A DNA stretch of 64,000 nt, from positions 4,464,001 through 4,528,000 of the forward strand of contig CM065878.1 of NCBI GenBank assembly GCA_033439255.1, in the 5' to 3' direction. Origin of the DNA: Hericium rajendrae (lineage: Eukaryota > Basidiomycota > Agaricomycetes > Russulales > Hericiaceae). The stretch's first letter is position 1. Every line of letters starts with the position of its first letter. The position numbers and the translations under genes are program-made. Under the pieces are notes generated by a model. The model had not been told where the DNA came from. It saw only the letters and a list, made by a program, of their open reading frames with translations, and ran no database searches. Shown one piece after another: positions 1 through 13,080 of this stretch.

Positions 1-538
1 CCGAATCTGTTTGTAGTGTTTAAATTAATTGTGGATATCAACACCGCAGGGAATAGTCCGCATACTGTCGGACTGCCCATAATTTTATTCCTGAGATAAC
101 TGTCCAATCCAACAGAATTTTATGAGTGACATTAGTCGACTTTTCCGACTCATTTTGGTTTGGACGCGCGTATTTTTGTCCTCGGGATTGCTGTATTGCT
201 GCTATCTCTTCTCTGCGGTGGAACATGCATAATATTCATATTTTGCTGGGACAGAGCTTGTCAATGCACTCTAATGCGCGCCTGGTGTCGCCCACCGACT
301 TTTCTGAGTCTCAAGACTGGCGCCCAACACCACGTGTTGATCGATATTGGCAGTGAGACTGCATCGATGCAGTCTTCACGACGCCTCGAGTTCCCTTGAC
401 CTCAGCTCTGCCTCAGGTTACCCAGCATCGCTCAATCACCCGATACCGCTACTTCCATCTAGTTGCCATTGTTTGCCGGTGAGCAATACATGGACCCCAT
501 ATCAGGATGTCGGACCATGCTAACGATTGCCTACAGCA
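1..538. other. 5' flank, no gene seen
   Basis: No recognisable protein, repeat or RNA gene lies before the NACHT-WD40 gene. Short open frames exist on both strands, but they look like chance, with no family resemblance and no convincing intron signals. The stretch probably holds that gene's promoter. Confidence 0.4.
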
Positions 539-3500
539 ATGACCGAAGAATCTCGCAGATCTCGCCGCGTCTGGCGATTCATTGGCGACGTCTTCTTGTG
601 TCGTCCTCTGAACACCAACCCTGAGCATTCACCGCCCAGAAGATCAGCATCTTGCCCACCTTCTCCATCTCGCAATCGAGTTGTAGATGTTCTACCCGTA
701 AACCAAGACAACGAAATGTCAATGCACCTTCCGAGCAGCCAACCCCAGGTGACGATGTTCACGCACCTGCACATCCGTTCTTGTATCCGCGGAGCATTGC
801 AGTGCAAGAATATTCTCATCAGAGCATTGATTCTCCTGCTCAGGAAGATACTCTGACTGACCCGAACCCGCCGCATGCTCTGCGCGAGGATCCCTCTCGT
901 ACGTCATGCTAAACTCTCTGATCATAACACAGGATTTCTCAATCATTTCTCGATGTATCCGTCAGAGGAACCGCTGATGCTCGGACACACACCTATCATA
1001 TCTCTTGATGGTCTGTCAACCCCCGACTTGGCTTCAGAGTCGCCCAGTCCGTCAAGTCAGCGCATTGCATCTGCAGCTCGCACTGCATGGACTGCGTTCA
1101 AAGAGGCCCTGAAGATAACTGAGGGCTTTTCGGATGCCTTTCCTCCGCTCAAGTCGGTCTTATCCGGTTTAAATATTGTTCTCGATCGCATCGAGGTGTG
1201 AATTCAAGCAGTGCTCGAATTAGACACGATCACTCATTCTTTCTCAGATGATTCAGGAAGCCCAAGAAGAATTTTCAGCTGTCAAAGACAAGTCAAGGGC
1301 TTTGCCGAAATGATTCGGAAATATGAAAACATCGATGGCAACATATCCATGGACATTCACGACCGAGTGAATGGCTTTGCAAAGTACGTGCAGTTCCGAG
1401 TAGCACATAGTCCATTTGCTGATGTTCGCAATATAGTGCGCTCGATGTACAGAAGTTGTCGATCGAGGACAAGTTGAACCGGAACCGGGATGATCAAGCG
1501 TACTGTCGAGGCTTCGGGTGACAAGACCGATCTTTCGCGTTACATCCGCACCATTGGACATCTGGTTGATCAATTCATGGTATGTGCCCAAAGGCCTTCT
1601 GCATCGCAGCTTCGGCATTTATTTTCCACTGGTAGATGGCAACTGCTCTCAATACGGATGCAAATGTAGCAGAGTTACTCAAAGTATGTTTTCTGTGTGA
1701 TGATTAATGGTTGAATGCTGACCAGATTCATGCCATGTAGGATGGTAAGCTGCACATCTCTATCTTCAAACTTCAACTAAACATTATTGTTGCAGCTAAG
1801 TTCAATAAGCTCAAATATTTTGCAGAGGCAGCTTTCAATGGGCCTCACTCTTTTGGCAAAGGATGCATGCCTGGCACTCGAGTTGCTATTCTTGGTGATC
1901 TGATGTCATGGGCTGTTGATTCTGAGTCTGATGCTTCAAATATCTACTGGCTTACTGGTCTTGCTGGGACAGGCAAATCTGCTATAGCCTATAGCCTATG
2001 CAGGCTTCTAAATGATGCTGGTCTTCTTGGCGGTAGCTTCTTCTGCTCAAGGCATGCTACTCTGGAGCAAAGAAATGTTCAATATATTGTTCCTACCCTT
2101 GCACAATTGTTGGCTAGAGCATCTTCATCATATGCTGTTGCCTTATTGAAAAGCCTTGATAAAGTGCCTGATGCTGCACAACTATCTTTGGAGGAGCAGT
2201 TAAAGAACTTGATATATAAACCTTGTTCTAATATGTTTAACAAAAGTTTGCAACATGTGCTTGTGATTGATGCCTTAGATGAATGTGAAGATGATGACAG
2301 AATATTTGCACTCATTCAATCTGTTCTTAAGCATGTTAAGGCATTGAATATTAAGGTTTTTATGACAAGTCGCCCAGAGCATCAGTTGAGAAAGGGTTTT
2401 ACACAATTGCAAACTGATTACATTTTATATCTTCATAATGTTGAAGAGAGTTTTGTCAAGTCTGACATAAAGAAATATCTTGAGAAAAAGCTGACTGAGA
2501 TATTTCAACAACATTATTGCTTTAAAAATAACATGCCATCAATCAAACAGATCATTACATTGACAAATCTGGCTGATAAACTATTTATATATGCATTTAC
2601 AGCATTGCAGTACATAGGATGGAAGAATGCAGATCCTGAAGAACGTCTGAATGTATTGACAAGTGACAATGAACTGAGTGTCAAAGTCACTATGACAGAT
2701 CAACTTTATGAATTATATCATTTGATACTTTCAGATGCATTTGAAGGTCTTAGCCAGTATGAACAATTAGATCGTCAGCACTTCTTGTTCTGCATTTTTT
2801 CACAATTTCAGCCAATGTCAATTAAGATGATTAGTCATTTTTTAAATGTAAAAGTTTATCAAATGAGTGCTATTACAAGTGGATTTTATTCTGTGCTTAA
2901 TATTCCACTTAACAATGACAAAGATTATATAACTGTATTTCATGCATCCTTTGGAGATTATATTACTAGCAAGCAGTTAAAGAGTAATTGTGATTGGTAC
3001 ATAGACACATCAGAGGCACATTATTATATGACACAGATGTGTTTTAAAATTATGAGTCAAAATCTGCACTTTAATATCTCAGAGTGCAAAACATCTTATC
3101 TGTCCAATGATAAGCAAAAGCTAGCTATACTATCTGAAGAACTATGTTATGCATGCATTTATTGGCCTGAGCATTTTTTGAGATCCTTAAATCAACAAGA
3201 ATTAATGAATCTAATTAAAGACTGGATGGAAATTTATTTCTATATTGGTTGGAAGTGATTAGTATGACAAATACTGTAATTCAAAGCATAGTCAGATTGA
3301 GAAAAGTATATAAAAGATATAAAAAGGTATGTGATTTTGTTTTCAAGTTATAACTATAATCTTAGTCATACATTTTAGATGCCTAGTATGTCACAAAATA
3401 TTCAAAGTTTGCTTGATGATACATTACACTTTTTGGATATATTTCAAGAGCCAATATCAAAAAGTATACCTCATATATATATCTCAGCTTTAGCCTTTGC

Positions 3501-5883
3501 AGTTATAGACTTTAAAAGCTTTAAGACTTATATTGCATTATTTCCCAAACTTCTATCAGTATACTGCAATTTCAAGATAAACACTAATGAAATTATGATA
3601 ACATTAATTGATCACAGTAATGCAGTACTATCAGTAGCAATCTCATCAGATGGAAAATACATTGTATCTGGATCTGTTGATGAAACAGTCAGACTATGGA
3701 GAACAGATACTGGTGAAGCTATAAAAATTATGAAAGGACATACTAAGGAAGTAAATTCAGTAGCATTTTCATCAGATAGCAGATATATTGTGTCTGGCTC
3801 TTATGATGCTACAATTAGAATCTGGAGTATAGATACTAAAGGCACTTATACTAAACTTCTAATAGGACACAATGAAGGAATAACATCAGTAGCATTTTCA
3901 CCTGATGGTAAATATATTGTATCTGCCTCTCAGGATAGCACAATTAGATTATGGAATGTAGATACAGGTGATGCTATAGGAAAGCCAATGCAAAATTTAC
4001 AAGAGAGATATAATACTTCTTCAATTGTGAGATCAGTAGCATTTTCACCTGATGGAAGATATATTGTATCTGGCTCTGATGATTCAACACTTAGACTATG
4101 GAGATCTGATACTGATGAAGTTAGAGAAAGATTTTTAAAAGGACATAAGGAAGATGTAACATCAGTAGCATTTTCACAAAATGGTAAATATATTGTATCT
4201 GGCTCTAAAGATAGAACAATCAGGCTTTGGAGAGCTGACAATGGTGAAGCAATAGGCAATCCTATGACAGATCATCTCAGAGAAGTAACATCAGTAGCAT
4301 TTTCACCTAATTGTCAATATATTGTGTCTGGCTCAATGGATGATACAATTAGATTGTGGAAAACAGAAACTGGTGAGGCTATAGGAAAACCTATTAGAGG
4401 ACATGCACATTTTGTTTGGTCAGTAACATTTTCACCAGATGGTGAATACATTGTGTCTGGCTCTGAGGATTATACAGTCAAATTATGGAGGCCTGACATT
4501 GATAAAGCGAGATCAATTTCAAGGAAAGATATAATAATTTCTACAGTATAGAATCATTAGCATTTTCACCAGATGCTCAATATATTGCATGTGGCTCTTG
4601 TGACAATACAATCAGACTTTGGAGAACAGCAACTAGAAAAACTGTGGGAAGACCTTTAGAGGGACATACATATTGGGTATCATCAGTAGCATTTTCATCA
4701 GACTGTCAGTACATTATATCTGGTTCATGGGATAAAACAATTAGACTTTGGAAGACAGATACTGGTGAAGCTATAGGAAATCCTATAAAAGGACATACTA
4801 AAAGTGTACAATCAGTAGCATTTTCTCCAGATGATAAGCATATTGTATCTGGTTCTTTTGATCATACAATTAGATTATGAAGAACAGATTCTGGTGAAGC
4901 TGTGAGAATTATAAATGGACATGCTCAAATAACTTCAATAGCATTTTCATCAGATGGCAGATATATTGTATCTGGCTCTTTTGATTGTACACTTAGGCTT
5001 TGGAGAGCAGATAATGGTGAAGCTGTTAATAATCCTTTCAAAGGGCATACTGATACAGTAAGATCAGTGGCATTTTCATCAGACAGTTAATATCTTGTTT
5101 CTGGTTCTCATGATAATACTATTAGACTATGGAGAGTAGATACTGGTGAGCCTATAGGAAAACCAATAAAGGGACACACAAAAGAAATAACTTCAGTAAC
5201 ATTTTCTTCAAAAGGCAGATACATTGTATCTGGTTCAAAAGATCAAACAATTAAGAATCTGGATTACAGATACTGGTGAAGCCATGAAAATTTGTGCCTT
5301 AAAGGGACATGAGTTGGATAACATCAGTTGCATTTTCACCAGATAGCACATATATTGCATCTAACTCAAATGATGGTACAATCAAACTCTGAAAAGCAGA
5401 CATGTTGAAAGAGGATGTGGAAGTTCACATGCAAGAGCAAAGTGTTAGTGAATCTGAGAAAAAAACAAGATCATTTGCATTAAATGAGAAGAGAATTGTT
5501 GCATCTGATATTAATGTTGATACAAATTCTGGTAAGAAGTGTTACATTTACTAATAAATTCTAATTATCTAGTTCTAATATATAACTTTACAGATACAAG
5601 CTATGATTCAACAAATCATTTATACAGACATATTACTCTTGATATTGTTGAACAAGCAATTTGGACCAATCTTCAATATAGGAAGAATAACAATTTCATA
5701 GATGGCTGGATTCAAGGACCTGCATCAGAGCTTCTTTTATGGATTCCTCAGCATTATCATCAACATCTTTTCTGGCCACATGGTGCTATCACTCTTGGTC
5801 AGCCTGACACTGTTACTCTTGATTTGAGTAAGTTTGAATATGGAGAAGCATGGACTAAATGCTATGAGCAAATACCACTTTAA
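539..5883 (+). pseudogene. NACHT-WD40 (NLR/STAND-like) gene, decaying
   Basis: This is a fungal NWD protein: a signal-transducing NTPase that oligomerises on ligand binding, thought to act in non-self recognition. The first Met is chosen at 539 because the Arg/Ser-rich start (MTEESRRSRRVW) resembles other agaricomycete NWD proteins. A helical N-terminal region follows (about 950-1700, with AWTAFKEALKITEGF and FPPLKSVL), then the NACHT domain (1867-3258) with P-loop GLAGTGKSAIA and Walker B-like HVLVIDALDEC. Next come 14 WD40 repeats (3613-5401) and a C-terminal tail (GPASELLLWIPQHYHQ; LDLSKFEYGEAW) typical of this family. Reading frame is lost at several places: in the N-terminal part near 1320, near 3240 after the NACHT domain, near 4551 and near 5254. 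Two WD40 Trp codons are TGA and one Gln codon is TAA, all C-to-T or G-to-A type changes. From about 1.8 kb the gene is far more AT-rich than its neighbours. It is probably a recent pseudogene; some breaks could be assembly errors. Confidence 0.85.
3613..5401 (+). repeat. Tract of 14 WD40 repeats (two 7-blade propellers)
   Basis: The tract has fourteen units of about 42 codons, built on a TSVAFSPDGKYIVSGS core followed by D-x-TIRLW-R and DTGEAIG-KPIKGH. Fourteen units match two seven-bladed beta-propellers. The units are very alike at DNA level as well as protein level, as expected where repeats exchange sequence by unequal recombination or gene conversion. The variable positions lie just before SVAFS and around the GS-x-D turn. 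Repeats 10, 12 and 14 carry internal stops, and repeats 8 and 13 sit at frame changes. Confidence 0.85.
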
Positions 5884-6762
5884 TACTTTAAGCAGTGCTA
5901 TATTCAATATGATTGCTAGTTTTGTTATACATGATATTTCATCTTGATCATTAGAATTGAAATACATTTCATGTCATCTTAACTATGTTCTGACATCTGA
6001 CAATTTTTTTTTTTTGATCACCACTAATAATACTCATTTTGTACCTATAGTTTCCTCAGTCAACTTCTACACAGAAAGGTACAATGATGAGATGGTTGGT
6101 ACTATTTTTTCATGCTGTAGTAGAATAGACTTATGATCTTATAAGATCACACCTCATCTTAAATTGGGCTGTGACCACATTTTCCATGCAGGAATATCCT
6201 TCTGGTTACTTGCTTTGAACAGTGAATTATTCACCAGCTAACAGTCAGATTTTCTGTATGAAAAGCGAGACAACACTACAATCACCAATCCGGCACGAAG
6301 CACGAAGCAGAAGGACCACACTAAGATGCAGCCCGCCATGATGCTGGCACACTACTGAGATGAGGAGTTGCAGTCGACCAGGAGATGCTGCATCCTCTTC
6401 ACCCAGCATGAACTCGGTCACGACTGCTGCATCACGCGCATACAAAGTGTAAGTCATCATGGCATTCCCGTTTCGGATGAGAATAATTCGATCGCGAAGT
6501 TGTTGACGAATTCCTGATAGTGACAGCATTGCCATTGCTTTTGCACAACTCCCACGAGGCGTCTTGAGTGGTATCTATTCTGCGCGCATTGACGGTATCA
6601 TGAACAGGCTGAGCAATTCGTACCATCACCCACAAGCAGTTCGAAGAGTTAGGCGACCTGTTGCACCTGTCCATAGATGGGATGGACGCGTGAAGGATCA
6701 ACGTCTCAGACATTTACGCAGCGCAGCCTACTTCGAAACAAAATACACAGAACGGACGTACG
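5884..6762. other. Intergenic, AT-rich then normal
   Basis: This is the space between the NACHT-WD40 gene and the 3' end of NIC96. It is AT-rich up to about 6.25 kb, with a run of T at about 6005, and then returns to the usual composition. No gene is supported. The two genes converge here, so it should hold two terminators. Confidence 0.4.
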
Positions 6763-9700
6763 CTACAGAGCAATTTCGACATCCAGCCTCGCCAGATACG
6801 AGTAGATGTCCGGCGACAAGCGGTACTTCAACAACCCCGCAAAAATCATGAGCGACCGCGACTTGCGCCTCAGCGCCGTCAGCGTCTACAAATCCATCAG
6901 CACCAACACGCAGACACGAGCGGAAGCGACACGCACCATCTGCCGCGACGCGTCGGGCACGGGCGACGCCTTGACCTTTTGGTACACCGCCGCGATGCAG
7001 TCCATCGTGAGCGGGAGGTACGTCTGCAGATTGCGCTGCAGCGCCTCGTGCATATCCTTGAACTCCTCCGTGCGCCGCGTGATCTTCGCCACATCGCCAT
7101 CCAGCGGTATCAGATCCGTCGACTCCATAATCTGCACAAACACATCATAAGCCTCCACCCCACCACGCAAAAAAAACGCAGCACGCACATCGAGCGCCCG
7201 CTCGACCTTGCCCTCCGCCATCGCCGCCATCGCCTCGCGAATGCGCAGCAGCCTCACGACCGCCTCGCGCTCCCGCCCGACCGCGCGGTTCATGCGCTCG
7301 TAGTGCCTTACGATCTCGCCCGCGGTGCCCTCGAGCGCGCGGCCCGCCTCGCCGCCGCCGTGCGGCTGCGCGACCGTGTTGCCGAGCGCCTGCGCGAGCG
7401 TCGCGACGACGGTGCCGTACTCGCCCGCGAGGTTGTACAGCTTGATCGCCTCGAGCACGCGGTCGTGGTCCGCCGCGTGCGCCGCCGCGCGCGTCAGGAT
7501 CTGCGCGTTGTACTGCCGCGCGTCCGCCAGCTTCAGCAGCGCCGCGCCCTGCTCGACCACGCCGCTCTGTGTCGCAGCGCACGGTCAGTCAGTCCTGCAA
7601 AGAGCGTGGGAAGGCAAAGGGCACGCACGAATCGCGTGCCGTCGGCTCTGAAGCCGCCGACGAGCTCGTCCCATGCGGGCCCGGGGTTCGCGAGGACGAT
7701 GATGCGCCGCACGAGGTCCCAGGCGATCTCGACCTGCTCCTGGCCGATTCCGCCGGGCTGGTCCGCGCTGAGCGTGACCGTGTAGACGTACTGCAGCGCC
7801 TCTTTCGCGTCCATCCTGACGAACTGGCGGACGTAGCGCCAGATCAGCGTTGAGAGGCTCAGCGCGGGTGGGGCGCCGGGCGACAGGGATACTGCGGGAT
7901 CAGGCGTGAGTGCAAAGCGGAAGAAGAGAAGGGTATATAGCGTACGGGGCGTCATGTCGGACGTTTCGGCGCGCGAAGGGACGCGAAGCAAACCATGGTA
8001 TGCAAGCGCGATCGCCATATGGACGGCCTCAATCTCTGTTTCTGGGTGCTCCCAGAGCGCAGCCACAGCCTAAAAATAGGAGGTAAGAATGTCGAGCTTG
8101 ACATGCAAGATGCAACTCACCCTCTCGAACTGACCACACATGAGCAGCACGGAGGCCCACACGCCGGTGCGCCCGCCCTTCTGCGCAGGCGGTTCGAAGT
8201 GGCGTTCACCATAGCCGAGCAAAACGTCAGCGAGACCTTGCAATCCGCCGTTCTCCTCCTCATCAACCTGTTCCATGTGGTCAGACAGATATCACGACGG
8301 AAGGGCTGCGTGGCACACCATAGCGAGCTGGAACCAAAGCCAGTCCTCGGTCGTGTTGGTCACAAGAGGAACCGTCCTCCGCGTCGGGTCGAGCCTGCCC
8401 ATGAGCTTATACAGCGCAAGTTTGAACGGATCCTCAGTGGCAGAGTGGAGCATGTGAGCGTTGTAAATGGATTGGATATGATCACGGTGCGGTTTGGGGA
8501 GGCTGTACAGCAGAGCAGAACCCCGTCAGAAACACGAATGCATGGATAAGGAACAACCACTGACCGTCTTTCCGGCGATTCGATCCACGAGCGAAAGTGC
8601 GAGACGAAGCTGTCTTCACGGTGCTCGATAGCCTGCTGGTACTGCAGAGCCTCGGCAAGCGCCTCCGGCCCATGACCTGTCCGCACCAAGAAGTAGAGTT
8701 TCGCCCACAGCGGCTGGCTCGCCACCAGCTACAAAGCATATCAACATCTTCCGCATCTCATGACACAAAACAGCTGACTCACCTCAATCCGATCCTGCCA
8801 CTCGCCGTTCCGGTAGTACCGAACCAGCAAGAACGCGCGCACCTTGTTCGCGACGCTGGGATCGCCGCCGAGTTTCGCCTCGAACGGGCGCGCCTGCACG
8901 GTGCGCTCGAGCACGTCCATGTACTGCTCCTCGAGCGCCTCGCGCGCGCCGCGCGCAATCTGCTTCTGCAGCTCGGGAGAGGGTGTGGGGCCGAGGTACG
9001 CACGCGCATATTTACGCTCGATAAGTGGCGTGTTGAGAATGTGCGCGGAGGCGTGCTCCAGTGGAGGGAGGAGGGCGGCTCTGCGGTGATCTTTGCGAGG
9101 AGGTGGAACAGCTGCGGGATGGCTTGTGTGTGCTAGGAGAAATCAGTTGAGGTGCATTGTATGTCCTTGACATGAGAACTTACGTCTTGGATGATGGAGA
9201 TAGACGCATGCATGAGAGAGTGGATGATGGGGTAGGAGACACCGCGGAGGCGAGCTGCGTTGAGCTCGGTGACGGGGCGGTCGTAGGCCATCATCTTGCT
9301 CTGCATCTGCAGGCTTGTGCTGGGACCAGTGCTCAGCTGTGAAGAAGTAGCATAAATATGCATCTCCAGATGCCATAGCGTGCGATACGCACCGCGAGAG
9401 TGCTCTTTGCCAATGACCCTTTCGCCACTCGGCCATAGCTTGGCTCTCCCCTCCAGCGTGTCTCCCGCCGAGCTCCTCGAACACCCGCTTCTTGCGTGCC
9501 TCCCAGTCCTTCCGCCCGCGGTCCTCCAGCACGCGGTAAACTCCTCCTGCGTCTCCCGCCGCGCCTCCTCGATGGTGGAGATGATGTTTTGTTCATGCGC
9601 ATGGCGAAGGTAGCCTGCGATGTCCGTGTCCTGCAGCGGCTGGAGGGGCGAGAAGGTCGTGGACGTGTTAAGATGCGCAATGGAAGAGGCAAGCGCGGGA

Positions 9701-9946
9701 GCATCGACGTGTGCTTGTGCAAGCAGGTAGTTCCTGTCGTGCAACTCAGTCACAGTCCGCTGTTAAATGAAAGACAGACGTACGCCCGCCCGCTGTCGGC
9801 AGCTGCGCCGGGTTGCCTGGACACCAAGCGCCGCGACTGTGCTTCAATTTGGTCAAGCGATAGATTTACATGGGGTAAGTCAGGCTTTGAGAGGTGTGGT
9901 TGAGAGCTTTGGAGGACGTGAGGAGGGAGGAAAGGTCAGACGTCAT
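6763..9946 (-). CDS. NIC96: Nucleoporin NIC96/Nup93
   Basis: This is a linker nucleoporin of the nuclear pore inner ring, which holds the Nsp1-type channel complex and the large scaffold nucleoporins. The start at 9946 gives MTSDLSSLLTSSKAL, the usual basidiomycete NIC96 beginning, followed by NLSLDQIEAQSRRLVSR and NYLLAQAHVDAPALA. The alpha-solenoid comes next: DIAGYLRHAHEQNIISTIEE, then DAKEALQYVYTV, EIAWDLVRRIIVLANPGP and ARQYNAQILTRAAAHAAD. The C-terminus is recovered through a 51-nt intron (6886-6936, donor GTGCGT, branch CTGAT, acceptor TAG), giving LMIFAGLLKYRLSPDIYSYL and a TAG stop at 6763. About seven introns are visible. One single-base frame change lies between the first exon (ending near SQS) and PDLPHVN near 9880, either an assembly indel or a missed splice. 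It shares a short divergent promoter with the ABC gene. Confidence 0.93.
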
Positions 9947-10319
9947 GGCGTCCTAATTGATCAAAAGTGTCCCGCTTTTTTTGCAGAATGTATACACCAG
10001 AGATGGATCCTTTGCATGGAATCAGAAAGCTCTCCAATACGAGGGAAATTTACTCACTTCGTAGATGAAGTAGTCTGCCTCGAGGAATGCAGTCGGAAGA
10101 GAACAACGAGACGCGATCGGACGCGCTTCAGCCACTTTTGGCGCCCAAAAGTGCTTGCAGCCGTCTGTCGAGATGTCCTCACGCTCACTGCAGCGCGTCT
10201 TTGACCGCGCCTTCTCATCTTCCTATCCTTCCAGTCTTTCGACGATAGCGTCAAAAACCTTATACATATCCAGCTGATACGCTCTCGACGCGACAGATTT
10301 CACATTTTGGCGTTAAACC
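9947..10319. promoter_or_regulatory. Divergent promoter NIC96 / ABC transporter
   Basis: This 373-bp gap separates two divergently transcribed genes. It contains a perfect inverted repeat with 9-bp arms, CACTTTTGG and CCAAAAGTG, separated by CGC (10133-10153). A protein binding as a dimer could use it, but no factor can be named from sequence alone. GC-rich cores such as GCAGCGCGTC and GACCGCGCC follow at about 10191-10215. No clear TATA box is present. Confidence 0.45.
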
Positions 10320-13080
10320 ATGGGCCATAAGCGCCGCACTACAACTACATCGTCCCGAAATTCTTCAAGCACCTTCGATCCCAAAGATGCCGAACGCGTC
10401 GAGCACCATCGGATAGGCGTCTGGGACCTCTACGTCCAACACGAGGAGAAGCTATTGTCTTATGTGCCCAGTGCATGGAGAGATCGGCTGGAGGAATATG
10501 GGAGCATTCTCAATGACATGCCCTACTTATGGCGGACAGTCAAGGACATCAGCAAGACGTGTTGGCACTTCCTCGTCGTGTATGCAACGATCACGGTGAT
10601 CATTGCGTTGCTGCCTGCCTTGACGCTTTGGTGCGTGATTATGTCTGGTATGCTTGGATCGTGCTGAACTTCGCAAAGGTACTCGGGGCAGCTATTGAAG
10701 ATCGTGAGTCGCCGTTGGCCGCTTTGTATATCTCAGAGTTAAAGCTTGCCCATACGGTAGGTCCAAATTCGCAGTCGAAGACCGAACCGTCGACAAAAAT
10801 CTGCTCTTCCGCATAGCAGGCGGTCGCGTTCTCTGTACACTTTCGCAGCGCCTGCTCGAGCAGGTGCGGACACGCGTCTCTCAAGACCTCAACAGTCGCA
10901 TCAAGCAGCACTACTCTGTGCACATATTCCATTCCATGGCGCGTCTGGACGTGCCCACGTATGAAGACCCCGTTCGTCGCGAGACAATTGGACGCCATCA
11001 TCCCGTCCGAGAGGAGCAGCATCGCGTGGACAGCCATATCAAGCCTCCTGCGTATTGTGTCCAGTATCCTGCAAGTAGGATCACAGTTCCTTGTTTTGTA
11101 TGGCGTTCTCAGCGAGCAACGTGATGGGCCTCTTCTCGCTTTATTGTCGTTGGCCGATCGTATTGTGTCCTGGTTTGACAGCCCGGCGGGTCCACTGCAA
11201 GTCACTGGTGGTAAGGTATTACCCCTGCGTATCAACTTGATCGCTGACGTTCCGATGTAGTCTGGGCAGCAACTGTGTCCAACGAAGATTTCCTGAGGAT
11301 GGAAGGCATGAAACGCGTAATATCCAACCCGCGCCATCGGCAGGAGCTTGTCGCTGGATCCATGACAGAACATCTCACTAAGCGTGAGCACAATTCTAGT
11401 TTCCTCGCATCGCATAACCAATTTCCTTCCCGTCAGAATACCGCAAACTCGTCACTCGACTTGGAGATCGTGCAGGCGATTTCTGGAGTCTCCATCACAG
11501 ATGGGTGACCAACAGACGGAGCACCGTCATCAAAAGTATCCTGCGTGAACCGCTGTCAGAACTCCCACAGGTACATCGCCGCCACTCCTGTACGTGTGCC
11601 CCTCTGACCACCGGATCCTAGATAGTGTTTACTCTGCGCGCTGCCCAATACCCAACCTCCATCCCCGTCTCCCTCGCCTCCCTCCACCTAATTCAACAAT
11701 CGTCTCAGTCTTTTATGGGCATGATGATGAGTCTGACCCATCAGGCTGGGACACTATCCGAGAAGATGTCCGGCCTGCGCAAATTGTACGAGGCTGCGAA
11801 CATACCCAACAAGGTGCCCGATGGCCGCCTTCCGTTCCCCGAGGACGCACAATCGATACATAATGGCATCAGTCTTGAATTCCGGTGAGCATCTTGTCAG
11901 ACATCCCGTCGTATGTAATCTGACCATTGTCGCAGACACGTTTCGTTCAAATATACAGGCAGCGACAACTACGCTCTCCGCGACATCTCGTTCAAGATTG
12001 AGCCTGGACAGTTATGCGTTCGTTAACCTCAAATTCACAGATCCCCATCCTGACTAATGCGTGTATCCCGACAGGTCATCGTCGGCGTCAACGGCTCTGG
12101 CAAAAGCACGATCCTGAAACTGATCGCGCGCATCTACGACGTGACCGAAGGCGAGATCCTCCTCGACGGCCACGACATCCGCACGCTGCAACTACACGAC
12201 ATCCGGCGCGCCATGGCCATCCTCTTCCAGGACTACACGCACTTCCCCCTCACCGTAAGCCTTCCCCCCCTCCTCCCCTCCCCCACCCACCCACTGACAT
12301 CGCCTCATCCACCACCAGGTGCGCGAAAACATCGCGCTCGGCGACCCCGACAGCGCGCACGACGACGTGCGCGTCCGCGAGGCCGCGCGCCTCGGCGGCG
12401 CCGAAGAGCTCATCAACCGCCTGCCGGACGGGTTCGAGACGTACCTCGAGCGGCCCGTGCGCGACCTCTACTCGGGGCTGCCGGAGGGCACGACGACGCT
12501 CTTCGGGCGCAGCGTGAGCTACCGCGCGGTGCGCGGCGCGATGGGCCGGCGCGCGGCGGCGCGGAGCAGGGCAACGTGTCGCTGAGCGGGGGGCAGATGC
12601 AGCGGCTCGCGGTGTACGTTCACCTATTCTGTATTCTGTTTGCTGTATTTAGATCTGATTGGGCGCGGATAGTGCGCGGACGTTCATGCGCTCTATGAGC
12701 TCGGAGCAGAAGGTCGGTCTTTTGCTGTTCGACGAGCCCAGCGCGTCGTTGGACCCGACGGCCGAGCATGGTTCGTTACTGTTCGTGGTGTCAATGCCAG
12801 CTGTTGCTCACTAGTGGTGTAGATTTGTTTGGTCGGTTACGCGAGCTGCGAGGAAGCAAGACCATGGTCTTTTCTACGCATCGCTTCGGCAACCTGACTC
12901 GTCATGCAGATGTCATCCTGTGAGTCGCCCGATCTTCAACCGACATACCGTGGCTCACGCTGGTCAATCAGATACATGGATGATTCACGAATAGTGGAAG
13001 CCGGAACCCACGAGGGGCTTCTAAAGCACGATGGAGAATATTCTCGGTTGTGGCGCATGCAGGCACAAGCCTTTCTGTGA
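10320..13080 (+). CDS. ABC half-transporter (TMD-NBD)
   Basis: This is a membrane ABC exporter with one transmembrane domain and one nucleotide-binding domain, so it should work as a dimer; the substrate is unknown. The first Met (MGHKRRTTTTSS) opens a hydrophilic N-terminus. Hydrophobic helices follow (LVVYATITVIIALLPALTLW; AISSLLRIVSSILQVGSQFL). The NBD has Walker A GVNGSGKST, Q-loop ILFQDYTHF, signature LSGGQMQRLA, Walker B LLLFDEPSASLD, and H-loop STHRFGNL, and it ends at LWRMQAQAFL. Between the NBD helical part and the signature lies an extra segment (LPEGTTTLFGRSVSYRAV), unlike canonical exporters but in a place where related agaricomycete proteins vary. Several introns of 50-70 nt are visible, one immediately before the VIVG strand that precedes Walker A. 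It converges with helicase A downstream, with only 193 bp between them. Confidence 0.85.

Noticed and set aside
3613-5401. Regular repeats resembling a CRISPR array
   Set aside because: The units are about 126 bp, coding and WD40-like throughout, with no spacers; the organism is a fungus.
6886-6936. Apparent premature stop near the C-terminus of NIC96
   Set aside because: A 51-nt in-phase intron with donor GTGCGT, branch CTGAT and acceptor TAG contains the stop, and the spliced protein keeps the expected LMIFAGLLKYR block.
6979-7785. Long Arg/His-rich open frame on the + strand
   Set aside because: It is the antisense of GC-rich NIC96 exons; composition explains its length and it resembles no family.
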